Shown in pieces: positions 43,893 through 54,087 of a stretch of 64,000 nt of DNA (positions are counted from its first letter, which is position 1; the number at the start of each line of letters is the position of its first letter). The DNA is taken from NCBI GenBank assembly GCA_041874725.1, contig CP097466.1, forward strand, positions 3,472,001 to 3,536,000. Direction: 5' to 3'. Position numbers and translations under genes: made by a program. The stretch comes from Duganella sp. BuS-21. Lineage in GTDB: Bacteria > Pseudomonadota > Gammaproteobacteria > Burkholderiales > Burkholderiaceae_D. The notes under the pieces are model-generated. The model worked only from the letters and a program-made list of their open reading frames with translations. It was not told the DNA's origin and ran no database searches.

Positions 43893-44813
43893 TTGAGCAC
43901 ACCGAACATCGGCATCGCCATCGCCGCGCCCAGCGGCCGTCCCCTCGACATTGACGCCTACCTGCAGGGCGTGCAGCGCCTGCGCCAGCAGGGTTTCCTG
44001 GTCCACGATTACTACGACGACGACAAGAAATTCCAGCGCTTCGGCGGCACCGACGAAGACCGCCTGGCGCAGCTGAACGCGGCGGCGGCCGATCCGGCGG
44101 TGCAGGTGGTGGTGGCCTTGCGCGGCTCCTACGGCATGTCGCGGCTGCTGCCTGCCATCGATTTCCGCAAGATGGCCGACAGCGGCAAGCTGTTTTCCGG
44201 CTACAGCGATTTCACCGCGTTCCAGATGCCGTTGCTGAAGCAGACGGGCCGCATCAGTTTCGGCGGCCCGATGATGTGCGACGATTTCATCCGCCCCGAA
44301 CCGGTGGCGTACACGCTCAAGCAGTTCTGGGACTGCTTGCGCGGACCGTTGCACACGGTGCGCGGCGCGGTGGCGCAAGGCGGCGCCGATAATCCGCTGG
44401 TCGATGTTAACGGCAAGCTGTGGGGCGGGAATCTGGCCATGATGGTCAGCCTGCTCGGCACGCCGTATTTCCAGGCGCTGGAGCAGGGCATTTGCTTCAT
44501 CGAGGATATCAGCGAGCATCCTTACCGTATCGAGCGCATGGTGTTGCAGCTGTTCTATGCCGGCGCATTGGATGGCCAGCGGGCGCTGGTGCTGGGGGAT
44601 TTTTCCGGCTACAAGCTGACGCCGATGGACAACGGTTACGACTTCGAAGCCATGCTGGCTTATCTGCGCTCACGGCTGCCGATACCGGTGTTGAGCGGGC
44701 TGCCGTTCGGGCATGTCAAGGAGCGCGCCACGCTGCCGTATGGCGGCATGGCGCATCTGGTGTCGGATGAGCGTGGATTCGAGCTGACGATCAGCGACTA
44801 TCCGACACTGTGA
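43893..44813 (+). CDS. ldcA: Muramoyltetrapeptide LD-carboxypeptidase (LdcA-like, S66)
   Basis: A 306-residue S66 peptidase that trims the terminal D-Ala from murein tetrapeptides during recycling. The nucleophile serine lies in ALRGSYGMSRLLP near residue 77, with a Glu and His later (VLGDFSGY, LPFGHVKERATLPYG). There is no ATG; TTG at 43893 is the start, with MSTPNIGIAIAAPSGR as the natural N-terminus. It follows the hydrolase gene by 13 bases. It appears to be cytoplasmic, as in E. coli. Confidence 0.88.
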   Translation: MSTPNIGIAIAAPSGRPLDIDAYLQGVQRLRQQGFLVHDYYDDDKKFQRFGGTDEDRLAQLNAAAADPAVQVVVALRGSYGMSRLLPAIDFRKMADSGKLFSGYSDFTAFQMPLLKQTGRISFGGPMMCDDFIRPEPVAYTLKQFWDCLRGPLHTVRGAVAQGGADNPLVDVNGKLWGGNLAMMVSLLGTPYFQALEQGICFIEDISEHPYRIERMVLQLFYAGALDGQRALVLGDFSGYKLTPMDNGYDFEAMLAYLRSRLPIPVLSGLPFGHVKERATLPYGGMAHLVSDERGFELTISDYPTL

Positions 44814-44828
44814 TGCTCGACGCTGTAA

Positions 44829-45302
44829 TCACTGTACCCGGCGCACGCGCGGCGCCTGGTTGGTGCCCTCGATTTCAAGGAACATGCTGCCGAGGTTGTT
44901 GCGGGTAATCTTGACCTTCGGGTTTTCGATTTCGTTGACCGAGCCGGCGCTGTCGTCGGCGACGCGCCAGATCTGGCCGTTCGCCAGGCGGAACTGGGTG
45001 GAGCCGCTCCAACCTTCGATACGACCGAGCAGGGTGCTTTCAATGAAACTCGGTTCGTCGGATTTGCGCATCTGCGAGGCCGACAGGCCAAAATTGGCGG
45101 CCGGGGCGGCGGCCGGCGCAGATGCCGCCGCCGGCGCTTGTGCTGCGACTTGTGCTGCGGCAACTGGGGCGGCTGCGACCGGAATCGCGTCGTAGCATGC
45201 CACGCGGCCGGCCATGTCGGCGATGGTGCGGCAGCGCAGCAAGTCGGCGTCGGCGGCCAGGGCGGAACCGGATACTGCCAGCAATAGAACCAAAGCTTTC
45301 AT
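44829..45302 (-). CDS. Secreted protein with Ala/Pro-rich linker, function unknown
   Basis: A 157-residue protein with a signal peptide (MKALVLLLAVSGSALA). A short cysteine pair follows (LLRCRTIADMAGRVACYDAI), which resembles the amino-terminal region of several Burkholderiales proteins. An Ala/Pro-rich linker and a compact domain (STQFRLANGQIWRVADDS) follow. It converges on ldcA with 15 bases between stops. I cannot name a function. Confidence 0.65.
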   Translation of the reverse strand: MKALVLLLAVSGSALAADADLLRCRTIADMAGRVACYDAIPVAAAPVAAAQVAAQAPAAASAPAAAPAANFGLSASQMRKSDEPSFIESTLLGRIEGWSGSTQFRLANGQIWRVADDSAGSVNEIENPKVKITRNNLGSMFLEIEGTNQAPRVRRVQ

Positions 45303-45673
45303 CGAACTCTTTCCAGGTTGCGGGCGCCGTCAGCCGGGCGCCACTGCTCTGGATTATATCGGCATCAAGCTCGCGCGTCAGCCTCCATGCTTATTCCATC
45401 GGTGGTCTTGTCGGTGGCGCGCTAGCCTGGGGGTGTTGGCCGGCTGCGCATCGGCGGCAAATTCTTCAAGTTTGATGAATCGGGCTTCCATGATTTCATC
45501 GTAAGGCGGTTTTCCACCCGGAGCAAGACCGGTGCCGTCGTCGTGTGCTTCCTCTCTGCGAATTGCTGGCGCCGGATAACTCCTTGATTTTTATAGGCTT
45601 ATGCAGTTATCGTCCTTGGTGCTGTATAATTTCGCCTTTCCGCTCTACCTATTCTGCAAAGTCCAAGTCCAAT
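45303..45673. other. 371-base gap before ybiT, with a candidate -10 box and a possible relic reading frame
   Basis: Apart from a TATAAT at 45625-45630 ahead of ybiT (no clear -35), I see no gene. The minus strand between about 45380 and 45590 holds a run of roughly 60 open codons with a protein-like ending ([18 protein letters not shown]) but no start codon. It may be the remains of a gene. I found no RNA fold that I recognise. Confidence 0.35.
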
Positions 45674-47275
45674 ATGCTCAGCACAGCAAACATCACGATG
45701 CAATTCGGCGCCAAGCCGCTGTTTGAAAATATCTCCGTCAAGTTCGGGGATGGCAACCGTTACGGCCTGATCGGCGCGAACGGCTGCGGCAAGTCCACCT
45801 TCATGAAAATCCTCGGTGGTGATCTGGAGCCTTCGGGCGGCAACGTGATGCTGGATACGAACGAGCGCCTCGGCAAGCTGCGCCAGGACCAGTTCGCGTT
45901 TGAAGACATGCGCGTGCTCGACGTGGTGATGATGGGGCACACCGAGATGTGGGCGGCGATGCAGGAACGCGATGCGATCTACGCCAATCCCGACGCCACC
46001 GACGACGACTACATGAAGGCCGCCGAGCTGGAAGGCAAAGTCTCCGAATACGACGGCTATACCGCTGAATCGCGCGCCGGCGAACTGCTGCTGGGTGCGG
46101 GCGTCGATATCGAGCTGCACAAGGGCCCGATGAGCAATGTCTCGCCCGGCTGGAAGCTGCGGGTGCTGCTGGCCCAGGCGCTGTTCTCGAATCCGGACAT
46201 CCTGCTGCTGGACGAGCCGACCAACAACCTGGACATCAATACGATCCGCTGGCTGGAGGACGTGCTGAATGACCGCAACTCCACCATGATCATCATTTCC
46301 CACGATCGCCACTTCCTGAACCAGGTGTGCACCCACGTGGCCGACATGGATTACGGCACGTTGAAGATCTATCCGGGCAACTACGACGAGTACATGTTCG
46401 CCTCGACCCAGGCGCGCAACCAGCAGCTGGCCAACAACGCCAAGGCCAAGGACAAGGTCGCCGAATTGCAGGACTTCGTGCGCCGCTTCGCCGCCAACAA
46501 ATCCAAGGCGCGCCAGGCGACCTCGCGCGCCAAGCAGATTGAGAAAATCAAGGTCGACGACATCAAACCGTCGTCGCGCGCCTATCCGTTTGTCCGTTTC
46601 GACGGCGAGAAGAAGCTGCACCGCCTGGCGGTGGAAGTCGATTCGATTGCAAAGAAATATGATCGCCAGCTGTTCAACAACTTCAGCATCATGATCGAGG
46701 CCGGTGAGCGCATCGCCATCATCGGCGCCAACGGCGCCGGCAAGACCACCTTGCTGCGGTGTATCGGCGGCGACGACATCGCCGGCCTGCATGCCGACCA
46801 CGGGATGGTGAAATGGGCCGAGAACGCCAACGTAGGCTATATGCCACAGGATCCTACCGAGGAATTCGCCAAGGACACCACGCTGACCGACTGGATGGGT
46901 GACTGGACCCAGGAAGGCGACGACGACCAGGCTGTGCGCTCGATCCTGGGCCGCCTGCTGTTCGGCGGCGACGAGGTGAAGAAGTCGGTCAAGGTGCTGT
47001 CGGGCGGCGAAAAAGGCCGCATGATGTATGGCAAGCTGATGCTGGGCCGCCACAACGTACTGCTGCTTGATGAACCGACCAACCACATGGACATGGAATC
47101 GATCGAGTCGCTCAACATCGCGCTGGAGAAATACGCCGGCACGCTGGTCTTCGTCTCGCACGACCGCGAGTTCGTTTCCTCGCTGGCCAACCGCATCCTG
47201 GAAATCAAGGAAAACGAGATCATCGATTTCCGCGGCAACTACGAAGATTATCTGACCAGCCAAGGTATCGCCTAA
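45674..47275 (+). CDS. ybiT: ABC-F family ATPase (YbiT-like)
   Basis: A 533-residue protein with two ATP-binding domains and no membrane part. Walker A motifs are GANGCGKST and GANGAGKTT, Walker B motifs [11 protein letters not shown] and [11 protein letters not shown]. The signature [15 protein letters not shown] in the first domain is characteristic of YbiT; the second is [13 protein letters not shown] proteins act on ribosomes. I chose the ATG at 45674 because the first domain begins at once. nadA starts 2 bases after the stop, so they form a transcript. Confidence 0.92.
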   Translation: MLSTANITMQFGAKPLFENISVKFGDGNRYGLIGANGCGKSTFMKILGGDLEPSGGNVMLDTNERLGKLRQDQFAFEDMRVLDVVMMGHTEMWAAMQERDAIYANPDATDDDYMKAAELEGKVSEYDGYTAESRAGELLLGAGVDIELHKGPMSNVSPGWKLRVLLAQALFSNPDILLLDEPTNNLDINTIRWLEDVLNDRNSTMIIISHDRHFLNQVCTHVADMDYGTLKIYPGNYDEYMFASTQARNQQLANNAKAKDKVAELQDFVRRFAANKSKARQATSRAKQIEKIKVDDIKPSSRAYPFVRFDGEKKLHRLAVEVDSIAKKYDRQLFNNFSIMIEAGERIAIIGANGAGKTTLLRCIGGDDIAGLHADHGMVKWAENANVGYMPQDPTEEFAKDTTLTDWMGDWTQEGDDDQAVRSILGRLLFGGDEVKKSVKVLSGGEKGRMMYGKLMLGRHNVLLLDEPTNHMDMESIESLNIALEKYAGTLVFVSHDREFVSSLANRILEIKENEIIDFRGNYEDYLTSQGIA

Positions 47276-47277
47276 TC

Positions 47278-48432
47278 ATGCAAGCCATCGAGATCAAAGC
47301 CGTCGAGTACGAGCATCCGCAAGATGGCGCCAGCTGCACCGCCCACGCCTGGGCGCGCACGCCAGCGACGCCTAGCCCTGCGCAGCGCATCGAACTCAAA
47401 GCACGCATCAAGCGCCTGTTGCAGGAAAAGCAGGCGGTGCTGGTATCGCACTACTACGTCGACGCCGACCTGCAAGACCTGGCCGAGGAAACCGGCGGCT
47501 GCGTCTCCGATTCGCTGGAGATGGCGCGCTTCGGCCGCGATCATCCGGCCAGGACGCTGGTGGTGGCGGGCGTGCGCTTCATGGGCGAAACGGCCAAGAT
47601 CCTGAGCCCGGAAAAACGTATCCTGATGCCGGACCTCGACGCGACCTGTTCGCTGGACCTCGGTTGCCCGGCCGACGAATTCGCCGCCTACTGCGACGCC
47701 CATCCAGACCGCACGGTGGTGGTGTATGCCAACACCAGCGCCGCCGTCAAGGCGCGCGCGGACTGGATGGTGACGTCGTCCATCGGCCTCGAGATCGTCA
47801 AGCACCTGCATGAGCAGGGCAAGAAGATCCTGTGGGCGCCGGACAAGCATCTCGGCTCCTACATCCAGAAGCAGACCGGCGCCGACATGCTGCTGTGGCA
47901 GGGCTCCTGCCTGGTGCACGACGAATTCAAGGGCGTGGAACTGGAGCTGCTGAAGGCCCAGTACCCGCAGGCGAAAGTGCTGGTGCACCCGGAATCGCCG
48001 GCCAACGTGGTGGCGCTGGCCGACGTGGTCGGCTCGACCACGCAGATCATCAACGCCGCCGTGGAGTCGGACGCCGATACCTTCATCGTCGCCACCGACA
48101 ACGGCATCCTGCACAAAATGCGCGCCGCCGCGCCGAACAAGCGCTTCATCGAAGCGCCGACCGCCGGCAACAGCGCCACCTGCAAGAGCTGCGCCCACTG
48201 CCCGTGGATGGCCATGAACGGCCTGCAAAACCTGGCCGACCTGCTGGAAAACCTCGACAGCCCGGCCGTCAGCGCGGCGCATGAAGTGTTCGTCGATCCG
48301 GAAATCGGCAAGCAGGCCGTGACCTCGATCACGCGCATGCTGGACTTCGCAGCGGCCAAGAAAGCCAAGGTGCAAGCGGGGCCGGACCTGGCGCAAGAAG
48401 CACAACTGTTTTCGGGAATCGGTCCTGCATGA
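47278..48432 (+). CDS. nadA: Quinolinate synthase (NadA)
   Basis: A 384-residue 4Fe-4S enzyme that joins iminoaspartate and DHAP to give quinolinate. Conserved parts are [49 protein letters not shown] and [13 protein letters not shown], which carry cluster cysteines. It precedes nadC with an ATGA overlap. nadB, the partner that makes iminoaspartate, is 3 kb away on the other strand. Confidence 0.96.
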   Translation: MQAIEIKAVEYEHPQDGASCTAHAWARTPATPSPAQRIELKARIKRLLQEKQAVLVSHYYVDADLQDLAEETGGCVSDSLEMARFGRDHPARTLVVAGVRFMGETAKILSPEKRILMPDLDATCSLDLGCPADEFAAYCDAHPDRTVVVYANTSAAVKARADWMVTSSIGLEIVKHLHEQGKKILWAPDKHLGSYIQKQTGADMLLWQGSCLVHDEFKGVELELLKAQYPQAKVLVHPESPANVVALADVVGSTTQIINAAVESDADTFIVATDNGILHKMRAAAPNKRFIEAPTAGNSATCKSCAHCPWMAMNGLQNLADLLENLDSPAVSAAHEVFVDPEIGKQAVTSITRMLDFAAAKKAKVQAGPDLAQEAQLFSGIGPA

Positions 48433-49295
48433 GCACTTTGTTGAACAAGTTCGCGCCGTTCGACGACGCGTTGAAGACGGCCTTTGAAGCCAACCTGCTG
48501 TCGGCCTTGCTGGAAGACGTCGGCACCGGCGACCTGACCGGTTTGCTGGTGCCGGAAGGCGGCCGCGCCAAGGCGCGCGTGATCGTGCGCGAAGACGCGG
48601 TGCTGTGCGGCGCGCCGTGGTTTGAAGGCATCATGAACTGCATGCAGGCCGGTATCGAGATCGACTGGAAGTACGCCGAAGGCGACATGATGACGGCCGA
48701 CAGCGTGGTCTGCACCATCGAAGGCCCGGCGCGCGCGCTGCTGACGGCGGAACGCGCAGCCCTGAATTTCATGCAGCTGCTGTCCGGCGTGGCCAGCGCC
48801 ACCCGCCAATACGTGGACGTGATCGCCGGCACCCGCGCCGCGATTCTGGACACCCGCAAGACCTTGCCGGGCCTGCGCCTGGCGCAGAAGTATGCGGTGC
48901 GTGTGGGCGGCGGCCGGAATCAGCGCCTGGCGCTGTACGACGGCATCCTGATCAAGGAAAACCACATCGCGGCGGCGGGCGGCATCACCAATGCGGTGAT
49001 GGCGGCCAAGCGGCTGGACAAGGGCGTGTCGATCCAGGTGGAAGTGGAGTCGCTGGGCCAGTTGTGCGAAGCGCTGGACGCCGGGGCGCTGTCCATCCTG
49101 CTGGATAACTTCAACACCGGCATGATGCGCGAGGCGGTCACCATCAACGCCGGCCGGGCGCTGCTGGAAGCTTCCGGCGGCATCAACTTTGACACGGTGC
49201 GCGCGATTGCCGAAACCGGTGTGGACCGCATCTCGATCGGCGCACTGACCAAGGATGTGCGGGCCACGGATTATTCTTTACGAATAATCGGTTAA
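48429..49295 (+). CDS. nadC: Nicotinate-nucleotide pyrophosphorylase, carboxylating (NadC)
   Basis: A 288-residue enzyme that turns quinolinate and PRPP into nicotinate mononucleotide. Family marks are [52 protein letters not shown] and the terminal [11 protein letters not shown]. It ends the ybiT-nadA-nadC transcript. No defects are seen. Confidence 0.96.
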   Translation: MSTLLNKFAPFDDALKTAFEANLLSALLEDVGTGDLTGLLVPEGGRAKARVIVREDAVLCGAPWFEGIMNCMQAGIEIDWKYAEGDMMTADSVVCTIEGPARALLTAERAALNFMQLLSGVASATRQYVDVIAGTRAAILDTRKTLPGLRLAQKYAVRVGGGRNQRLALYDGILIKENHIAAAGGITNAVMAAKRLDKGVSIQVEVESLGQLCEALDAGALSILLDNFNTGMMREAVTINAGRALLEASGGINFDTVRAIAETGVDRISIGALTKDVRATDYSLRIIG

Positions 49296-49397
49296 CAAAA
49301 TATTATTGTTGACTCGACCCGTGCACGATTGAGATTATCAAAAAAAGTATTAAATAAAACAATAAAATCTGTGCTCTTTTAACAAGGAGCAAATCAG

Positions 49398-50177
49398 ATG
49401 AAACTGAAATACGTTGCGAGTGTAGTGGGGATGTTGTGCCTGGCAGGAGCCGCTCATGCAGACGGCTTCGTCAACGGCGGTTTTGAGTCGGGCAGCACCG
49501 ATGGCTGGACCACCGGCGGCGGCTATCGTGGCTCGGTCTACAATGTCGACCTGACGCCGGCCCAGTTGCTGCCGGGCGGCGTGCTGAACGCCGATAGCGG
49601 CAGCCGTGGCACGGTGGTGGACGGCAGCTACGTCGATCCGCTGCTGGGCAGCCTGCTCGGCTCGACTATCTACAGCGGCAAGTACGCCTATCGCGCCGAA
49701 GATACTTACACTGGCGGCTACGGCACCGCCATCAGCCAAAAGGTCAGCAACTACACCGACTCCCAGATCGTTTTCGCCTGGAAGGCCGTGCTGGAGAACG
49801 GCGGCCACGTCGAGGACGAGTCTGCACTGATGAAGCTGACCCTGACCGACGACACCACCGGCCAGTTGCTGGTGAGCCGGACCTACAATGCCGGTTATAC
49901 CGGCTCTGGCGTCGATGCGCGCTTTTCCAGCGAAGGCAGCCTGTTCTACACGCCGCAATGGCAGGTTGAATCGCTGAGCATCGACGCCTCGCTGTCCGGC
50001 CATAGCTTCACGCTGTCGCTGCTGGCGGCCGACTGCAATCCAACCGCACACACGGGCTATGCTTATCTGGACGGCTTCGGCGCCGCGCTGCCGGTGCCCG
50101 AGCCGGAAACCTATGGCATGTTGCTGGCAGGTCTCGCCTTGATCGGCGTGGTGGCGCGGCGCCAGAAGTCGGCATAG
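49398..50177 (+). CDS. PEP-CTERM sorted extracellular protein
   Basis: A 259-residue protein with an N-terminal signal peptide (to about residue 21). The C-terminus VPEPETYGMLLAGLALIGV plus a basic end is a PEP-CTERM sorting signal, cut by exosortase. The body is rich in Gly/Ser/Thr strands (GFVNGGFESGSTDGWTTGG), like a carbohydrate-binding or cell-surface fold. The 102-base upstream region is AT-rich. It marks the cell as having an exosortase system, in line with the polysaccharide locus from 53335. Confidence 0.85.
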   Translation: MKLKYVASVVGMLCLAGAAHADGFVNGGFESGSTDGWTTGGGYRGSVYNVDLTPAQLLPGGVLNADSGSRGTVVDGSYVDPLLGSLLGSTIYSGKYAYRAEDTYTGGYGTAISQKVSNYTDSQIVFAWKAVLENGGHVEDESALMKLTLTDDTTGQLLVSRTYNAGYTGSGVDARFSSEGSLFYTPQWQVESLSIDASLSGHSFTLSLLAADCNPTAHTGYAYLDGFGAALPVPEPETYGMLLAGLALIGVVARRQKSA

Positions 50178-50215
50178 AATAGCCTTGACCGGCATCGCCG
50201 GTGTGAGGAGGCGGT

Positions 50216-51022
50216 TTGAGTCATCAGGCTTCACTGCTCTGTTCTGACAGCCGACGCCACGCGTTGATTGGCATGTGCGGCATTGCGCTAGGCGCCTTGC
50301 CGCATTTTTCATGGGCCGCTCCATCGGCCGCGCGCGAACTGGTGGTGGCCGGCACCCGTTTCGAAAGTATTTACGAACGGAGTCGTGGTGGGCAGTTTTC
50401 CGGCATGGGCGTGGACTTGCTGCACCTGTTTGCGCAGCGCTACGGCTATCAGCTGCGCTTCGAGATCTATCCCTGGCGGCGCGCGCAGGAGTTGATCCAC
50501 GCCGGCAGGGCGGACGTGCTGGTGGGCCCGTACAGGTCGGCCGACCGCTTGCGTATCATGCGCTTCAGCGCGCAGGGCTTCTTTCAGGATCAGGTGGCGT
50601 TCTACGTGCGCGCCAACAGCATGCCGGTATGGGCGGGCGATTACAGCGTGCTCAAGGGACGTCGCATCGCCACCCTGAACGGCTGGGACTATGGGCCGGC
50701 CTTCAGCAAGGCCGCGCCGCAGCTGAATATCAGCGTGACCAATTCCGTCGAAAGTGGCTTGAGGATGCTGGCGCTCGGCCGCGTCGAGATGTTCGCCACC
50801 AACCGCCGCGATACCGATCCGGTGCTGCTTGGACTAGGCTTGCAGGACAAGCTGATGGCGCTGGCGCCGTTGATCGATGTGCAGGACGCGTTCTTTGCGT
50901 ATCCGCTGACGCCGCGCCGGCAAGAGACGCCGCAGCAGATGGACCAGATGCTGGCCGCGATAACGGCCAGCGGCGCGCTGCAAAAGCTGGCACGCCGTTA
51001 TGGCGTGACGTTGCCTCAATAG
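50216..51022 (+). CDS. Periplasmic substrate-binding protein (SBP_bac_3-like)
   Basis: A 268-residue protein with a signal peptide ending near ALPHFSWAAP and a transporter-type solute-binding fold. Marks are SGMGVDLLHLFAQRYGYQLRFEI and RADVLVGPYRSADRL. No ABC permease genes are nearby, so it may act alone or as a sensor. The start is TTG at 50216, with GAGGAGG ahead of it. It lies 38 bases after the PEP-CTERM gene. Confidence 0.8.
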   Translation: MSHQASLLCSDSRRHALIGMCGIALGALPHFSWAAPSAARELVVAGTRFESIYERSRGGQFSGMGVDLLHLFAQRYGYQLRFEIYPWRRAQELIHAGRADVLVGPYRSADRLRIMRFSAQGFFQDQVAFYVRANSMPVWAGDYSVLKGRRIATLNGWDYGPAFSKAAPQLNISVTNSVESGLRMLALGRVEMFATNRRDTDPVLLGLGLQDKLMALAPLIDVQDAFFAYPLTPRRQETPQQMDQMLAAITASGALQKLARRYGVTLPQ

Positions 51023-51023
51023 C

Positions 51024-51557
51024 TTAGCCGACCACCTTGCGCATTTTCGCCAGCGGCACTTTCACGTTCTCCGGCAAATCCAGTTCCAGCTCTTCCACGA
51101 CTTCAAAGCCGCAGGCGGCGTAGAGCGGCACGCCGGGCATGGTGGCCGCCAGTTCCAGCGTGTGGAAGCCGCCGGCGACGGCTGCTTCGGTGCAGTGCTG
51201 CAGCAGCAGCCTGCCCAATCCCTGGCGCGCTGCCGAGGGATCGACGAAGAAGGCGCGGATGCGGGCCGCTTCGCGCGCCGGGTCCAGCAAGGGATCGGCG
51301 CCTTGCTTGGTGCGGTCGGCGCCGAACAGGGTGCTGCGCTTGCTCCAGCCGCCGCACGCGGCCAGCTGGCCGTCCTTCTCGATCACAAAATAGGTCCGGT
51401 CCGCCACCAGCTGCGTGTCGACGCCGAATACATGGCGGGTGACGGCTTGCGCCTGCTCGCCGGTGTAGAAGCCTACACTCAATTCGATGCCCGAACGGGC
51501 GATCAGCGCTTCCATGGCGGGGATGTCGGCCGGCGTGGCGTGGCGGACTGCGATCAT
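51024..51557 (-). CDS. GNAT-family N-acetyltransferase
   Basis: A 177-residue acetyltransferase with the acetyl-CoA loop FFVDPSAARQGLGRLLLQHC around residue 105 and a C-terminal LYAACGFEVVEEL. It overlaps nadB by 4 bases on the same strand, in ATGA style. The substrate is unknown. Confidence 0.86.
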   Translation of the reverse strand: MIAVRHATPADIPAMEALIARSGIELSVGFYTGEQAQAVTRHVFGVDTQLVADRTYFVIEKDGQLAACGGWSKRSTLFGADRTKQGADPLLDPAREAARIRAFFVDPSAARQGLGRLLLQHCTEAAVAGGFHTLELAATMPGVPLYAACGFEVVEELELDLPENVKVPLAKMRKVVG

Positions 51558-53170
51558 TTCTTGCGACGCGGCGGCGTCAGGATGGTGGGCAGCGCCTTGG
51601 CCAGCGTCTCCGGATAGTCGCGGCTGAAGTGCAGGCCACGGCTTTCACGGCGCAGCAAGGCGCTGTTGACGATCAGGCTCGCCACTTCCACCAGGTTGCG
51701 CAGTTCCAGCAGGTCGTGCTTGACGCGGAAGTTCTGGTAGTACTCGTCGATTTCTTCCTTCAGCAGCGCCAGACGGTGCTGCGCGCGCTCGAGGCGCTTG
51801 GTGGTGCGCACGATGCCGACGTAGTTCCACATGAAGCGGCGCAGTTCATCCCAGTTGTGGGCGATGACCACTTCTTCGTCGGCGTCGCTGACGCGGCTCT
51901 CATCCCAATCCGGCAGGTAAGGTACTTCGCCTTTTTCCTTGGCCGTGATGTCGAGCGCGCAGGCGCGGCCGATGACCACGCATTCGAGCAAGGAGTTGCT
52001 GGCCAGGCGGTTGGCGCCGTGCAGGCCGGTGCAGGCGGTTTCGCCGACGGCGTACAGGCCGGGCAGGTCGGTGCGGCCGTGCAGGTCGGTGACGATGCCG
52101 CCGCAGGTGTAGTGCGCGGCCGGTACGATGGGAATCGGTTCCCTGGTGATGTCGATGCCCAGTTCCATGCAGCGCGCGTAGATCGTCGGGAAGTGCTCGA
52201 TCAGGAACTCGGCCGGCTTGTGGCTGATGTCCAGGTGGACGTAATCAAGGCCGCGCTTTTTGATCTCGAAGTCGATGGCGCGGGCGACCACGTCGCGCGG
52301 CGCCAGCTCGGCACGTTCGTCGTGGGCCAGCATGAAGCGGGTGCCGGCCGCAGCGCCGGCTTCCGGCGGCAGCTTGAGCAGGCCGCCTTCGCCGCGGATC
52401 GCTTCGGTGATCAGGAAGGATTTCGCGTAAGGGTGGTACAGGCAGGTCGGATGGAACTGGATGAATTCCATGTTCGATACGCGGCAGCCCGCGCGCCATG
52501 CCATGGCGATGCCGTCGCCGCTGGCGGTGTCCGGGTTGGTGGTGTACAGATAAACCTTGCCGGCGCCGCCGGTGCACATCACCGTATGTTCGGCGGCGAA
52601 GGTGTGGACCTGGCCGGTTTGCTCGTCCTGAACATACAGGCCGTAGCACTTGGGCTGGCCGTTGGCCTGCTTGGCCGGGTGCAGCTTGTCCGAGGTAATC
52701 AGGTCGACCGCGCAGTGGTGCTCGAACAGGGTGATGTTCGGATGGGCGTGTACTTTTTCTTCCAGCGTGGTTTGCACCGCGTTGCCGGTGGCGTCCGCCG
52801 CGTGGATGATGCGGCGCTGGCTGTGGCCGCCTTCGCGCGTCAGGTGGAAGCCCAGTTCGGCCGATTCGTCGCGCGTAAAAGGCACGCCTTGCTCGATCAG
52901 CCATTCGATCGCTTCGCGGCCATGCTCGACGATGTAGCGGGTGGCCGCCTCGTCGCACAGGCCGCCGCCGGCGATCAGGGTGTCGTCGATGTGCTGCCTG
53001 TGGCTGTCGCCGGAATCGAGCACGGCGGCGATGCCGCCCTGGGCCCAGTTGCTGGCGCCGTCCTTGAGCGCACGCTTGGAGACGATGGCGACGGTTCGGG
53101 TTTCGGCCAGGTGCAGGGCGACCGAGAGGCCTGCCAATCCGCTGCCGACGATTGCAACATCAAATTTCAT
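51554..53170 (-). CDS. nadB: L-aspartate oxidase (NadB)
   Basis: A 538-residue flavoenzyme that oxidises aspartate to iminoaspartate for NadA. The FAD motif is VAIVGSGLAGLSVALHLAE, with SNWAQGGIAAV, VMCTGGAGKVYLYTTNPD and GLHGANRLASNSLLECVV. I chose the ATG at 53170 because FDVAIVGSG follows at once. It is on the opposite strand to nadA and nadC and separated from them by a PEP-CTERM gene, a binding-protein gene and a GNAT gene, so NAD biosynthesis is split here. Confidence 0.95.
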   Translation of the reverse strand: MKFDVAIVGSGLAGLSVALHLAETRTVAIVSKRALKDGASNWAQGGIAAVLDSGDSHRQHIDDTLIAGGGLCDEAATRYIVEHGREAIEWLIEQGVPFTRDESAELGFHLTREGGHSQRRIIHAADATGNAVQTTLEEKVHAHPNITLFEHHCAVDLITSDKLHPAKQANGQPKCYGLYVQDEQTGQVHTFAAEHTVMCTGGAGKVYLYTTNPDTASGDGIAMAWRAGCRVSNMEFIQFHPTCLYHPYAKSFLITEAIRGEGGLLKLPPEAGAAAGTRFMLAHDERAELAPRDVVARAIDFEIKKRGLDYVHLDISHKPAEFLIEHFPTIYARCMELGIDITREPIPIVPAAHYTCGGIVTDLHGRTDLPGLYAVGETACTGLHGANRLASNSLLECVVIGRACALDITAKEKGEVPYLPDWDESRVSDADEEVVIAHNWDELRRFMWNYVGIVRTTKRLERAQHRLALLKEEIDEYYQNFRVKHDLLELRNLVEVASLIVNSALLRRESRGLHFSRDYPETLAKALPTILTPPRRKK

Positions 53171-53334
53171 GATTACGTGGGTGAAATGCACTAGGGAAGC
53201 ATGACTATAGACTATTTGTCATAGTCGCGTCACAAATAGCCTTTTTCGCGATGGGGATTGCGTCGGGATTGTGGGCGCTCAACATGGTTTCCTACGCTGT
53301 TACTCATGATGGATGTTCTGTCGGGGAGTGCATC

Positions 53335-54087
53335 GTGATAAGAATCTTTCATCATTATGTTTCCAGAATAGCCTTCATGCTGCTGTTGCTGGAATTATCT
53401 ATTTTGTTGGCGGCCGCCATGGCCAGCGCGCCGTTGTGGCTGACCGGGCCGGGACCCTTGTACGGGCCGGCGCTGGCGTTCGCGCTGGTGATGGTGTTCA
53501 GCATGAGCACGCTGGGCATGTACCAGCATGACCAGTCGCGCGAGGATATCAAAAGCATTTTGCTGCGGATCGCGCCGTCCTTCGTGCTCGGTTTCGGCTT
53601 GATGCACCTGCTGGCGGAGTTGCTGCCGGCGATGCAGTTCGGCCGCTTCGGCAGCATGGTGTTCGTATTGGGCGGCGGCGCGGTGTTGCTGGCGCGGCTA
53701 GTGGTGTTCACCTCGGCGCAGTCGAGCATGCTGGAGCAGCGGTTGATCATCGTCGGCGACGGCGCCATCGCGCGCGAATGCCTGGACCTGGCCGCCGGCA
53801 GCGCCGGCTTTCATCCGTTCCGGGTGGTGGGCTTCGTGCCGGTGGTGGGCGAACTGCGGGCAGTGCCGCCGGCGATGCTGCTGCCGGCCGATTTGCCTTT
53901 GCTTGCGCTGGCGCGGCGCTATGCGGCCGATGAAATCGTGGTGACGGTGGGCGACCGCCGCAACGGCGCCTTTCCGGTGCGGCAGCTGCTGGAGTGCGCG
54001 CTGGGCGGCGTGCCGGTGACCGATGCGGCAGCCTTCTTCGAGCGCGAGGCTTGTCAAATAAGGGTCGATTCGCTGCAGCCGAGTTAG
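53335..54087 (+). pseudogene. Exosortase-type sugar transferase (EpsB-like), catalytic half missing
   Basis: A 250-residue remnant of the polyprenyl-phosphate sugar transferase associated with exosortase (EpsB/TIGR03013-like, usually about 460 residues). It has the four N-terminal helices (FMLLLLELSILLA) and the nucleotide-binding-like domain with LIIVGDGAIARECLDL. It ends FFEREACQIRVDSLQPS then stop. In full proteins the next residues are W-L-I-F and then the sugar-transferase domain (KRxxD and PRP motifs), which is absent. GTG at 53335, with GGGGAG ahead of it, is the start. The break is inside the gene at the joint with the truncated chain-length gene. Confidence 0.78.

Noticed and set aside
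45599..47263. Antisense open frame over ybiT
   Set aside because: The plus strand has both Walker motifs and the family signature, so the antisense frame is a shadow.
51629..53194. Antisense open frame over nadB
   Set aside because: The minus-strand protein is a complete aspartate oxidase.
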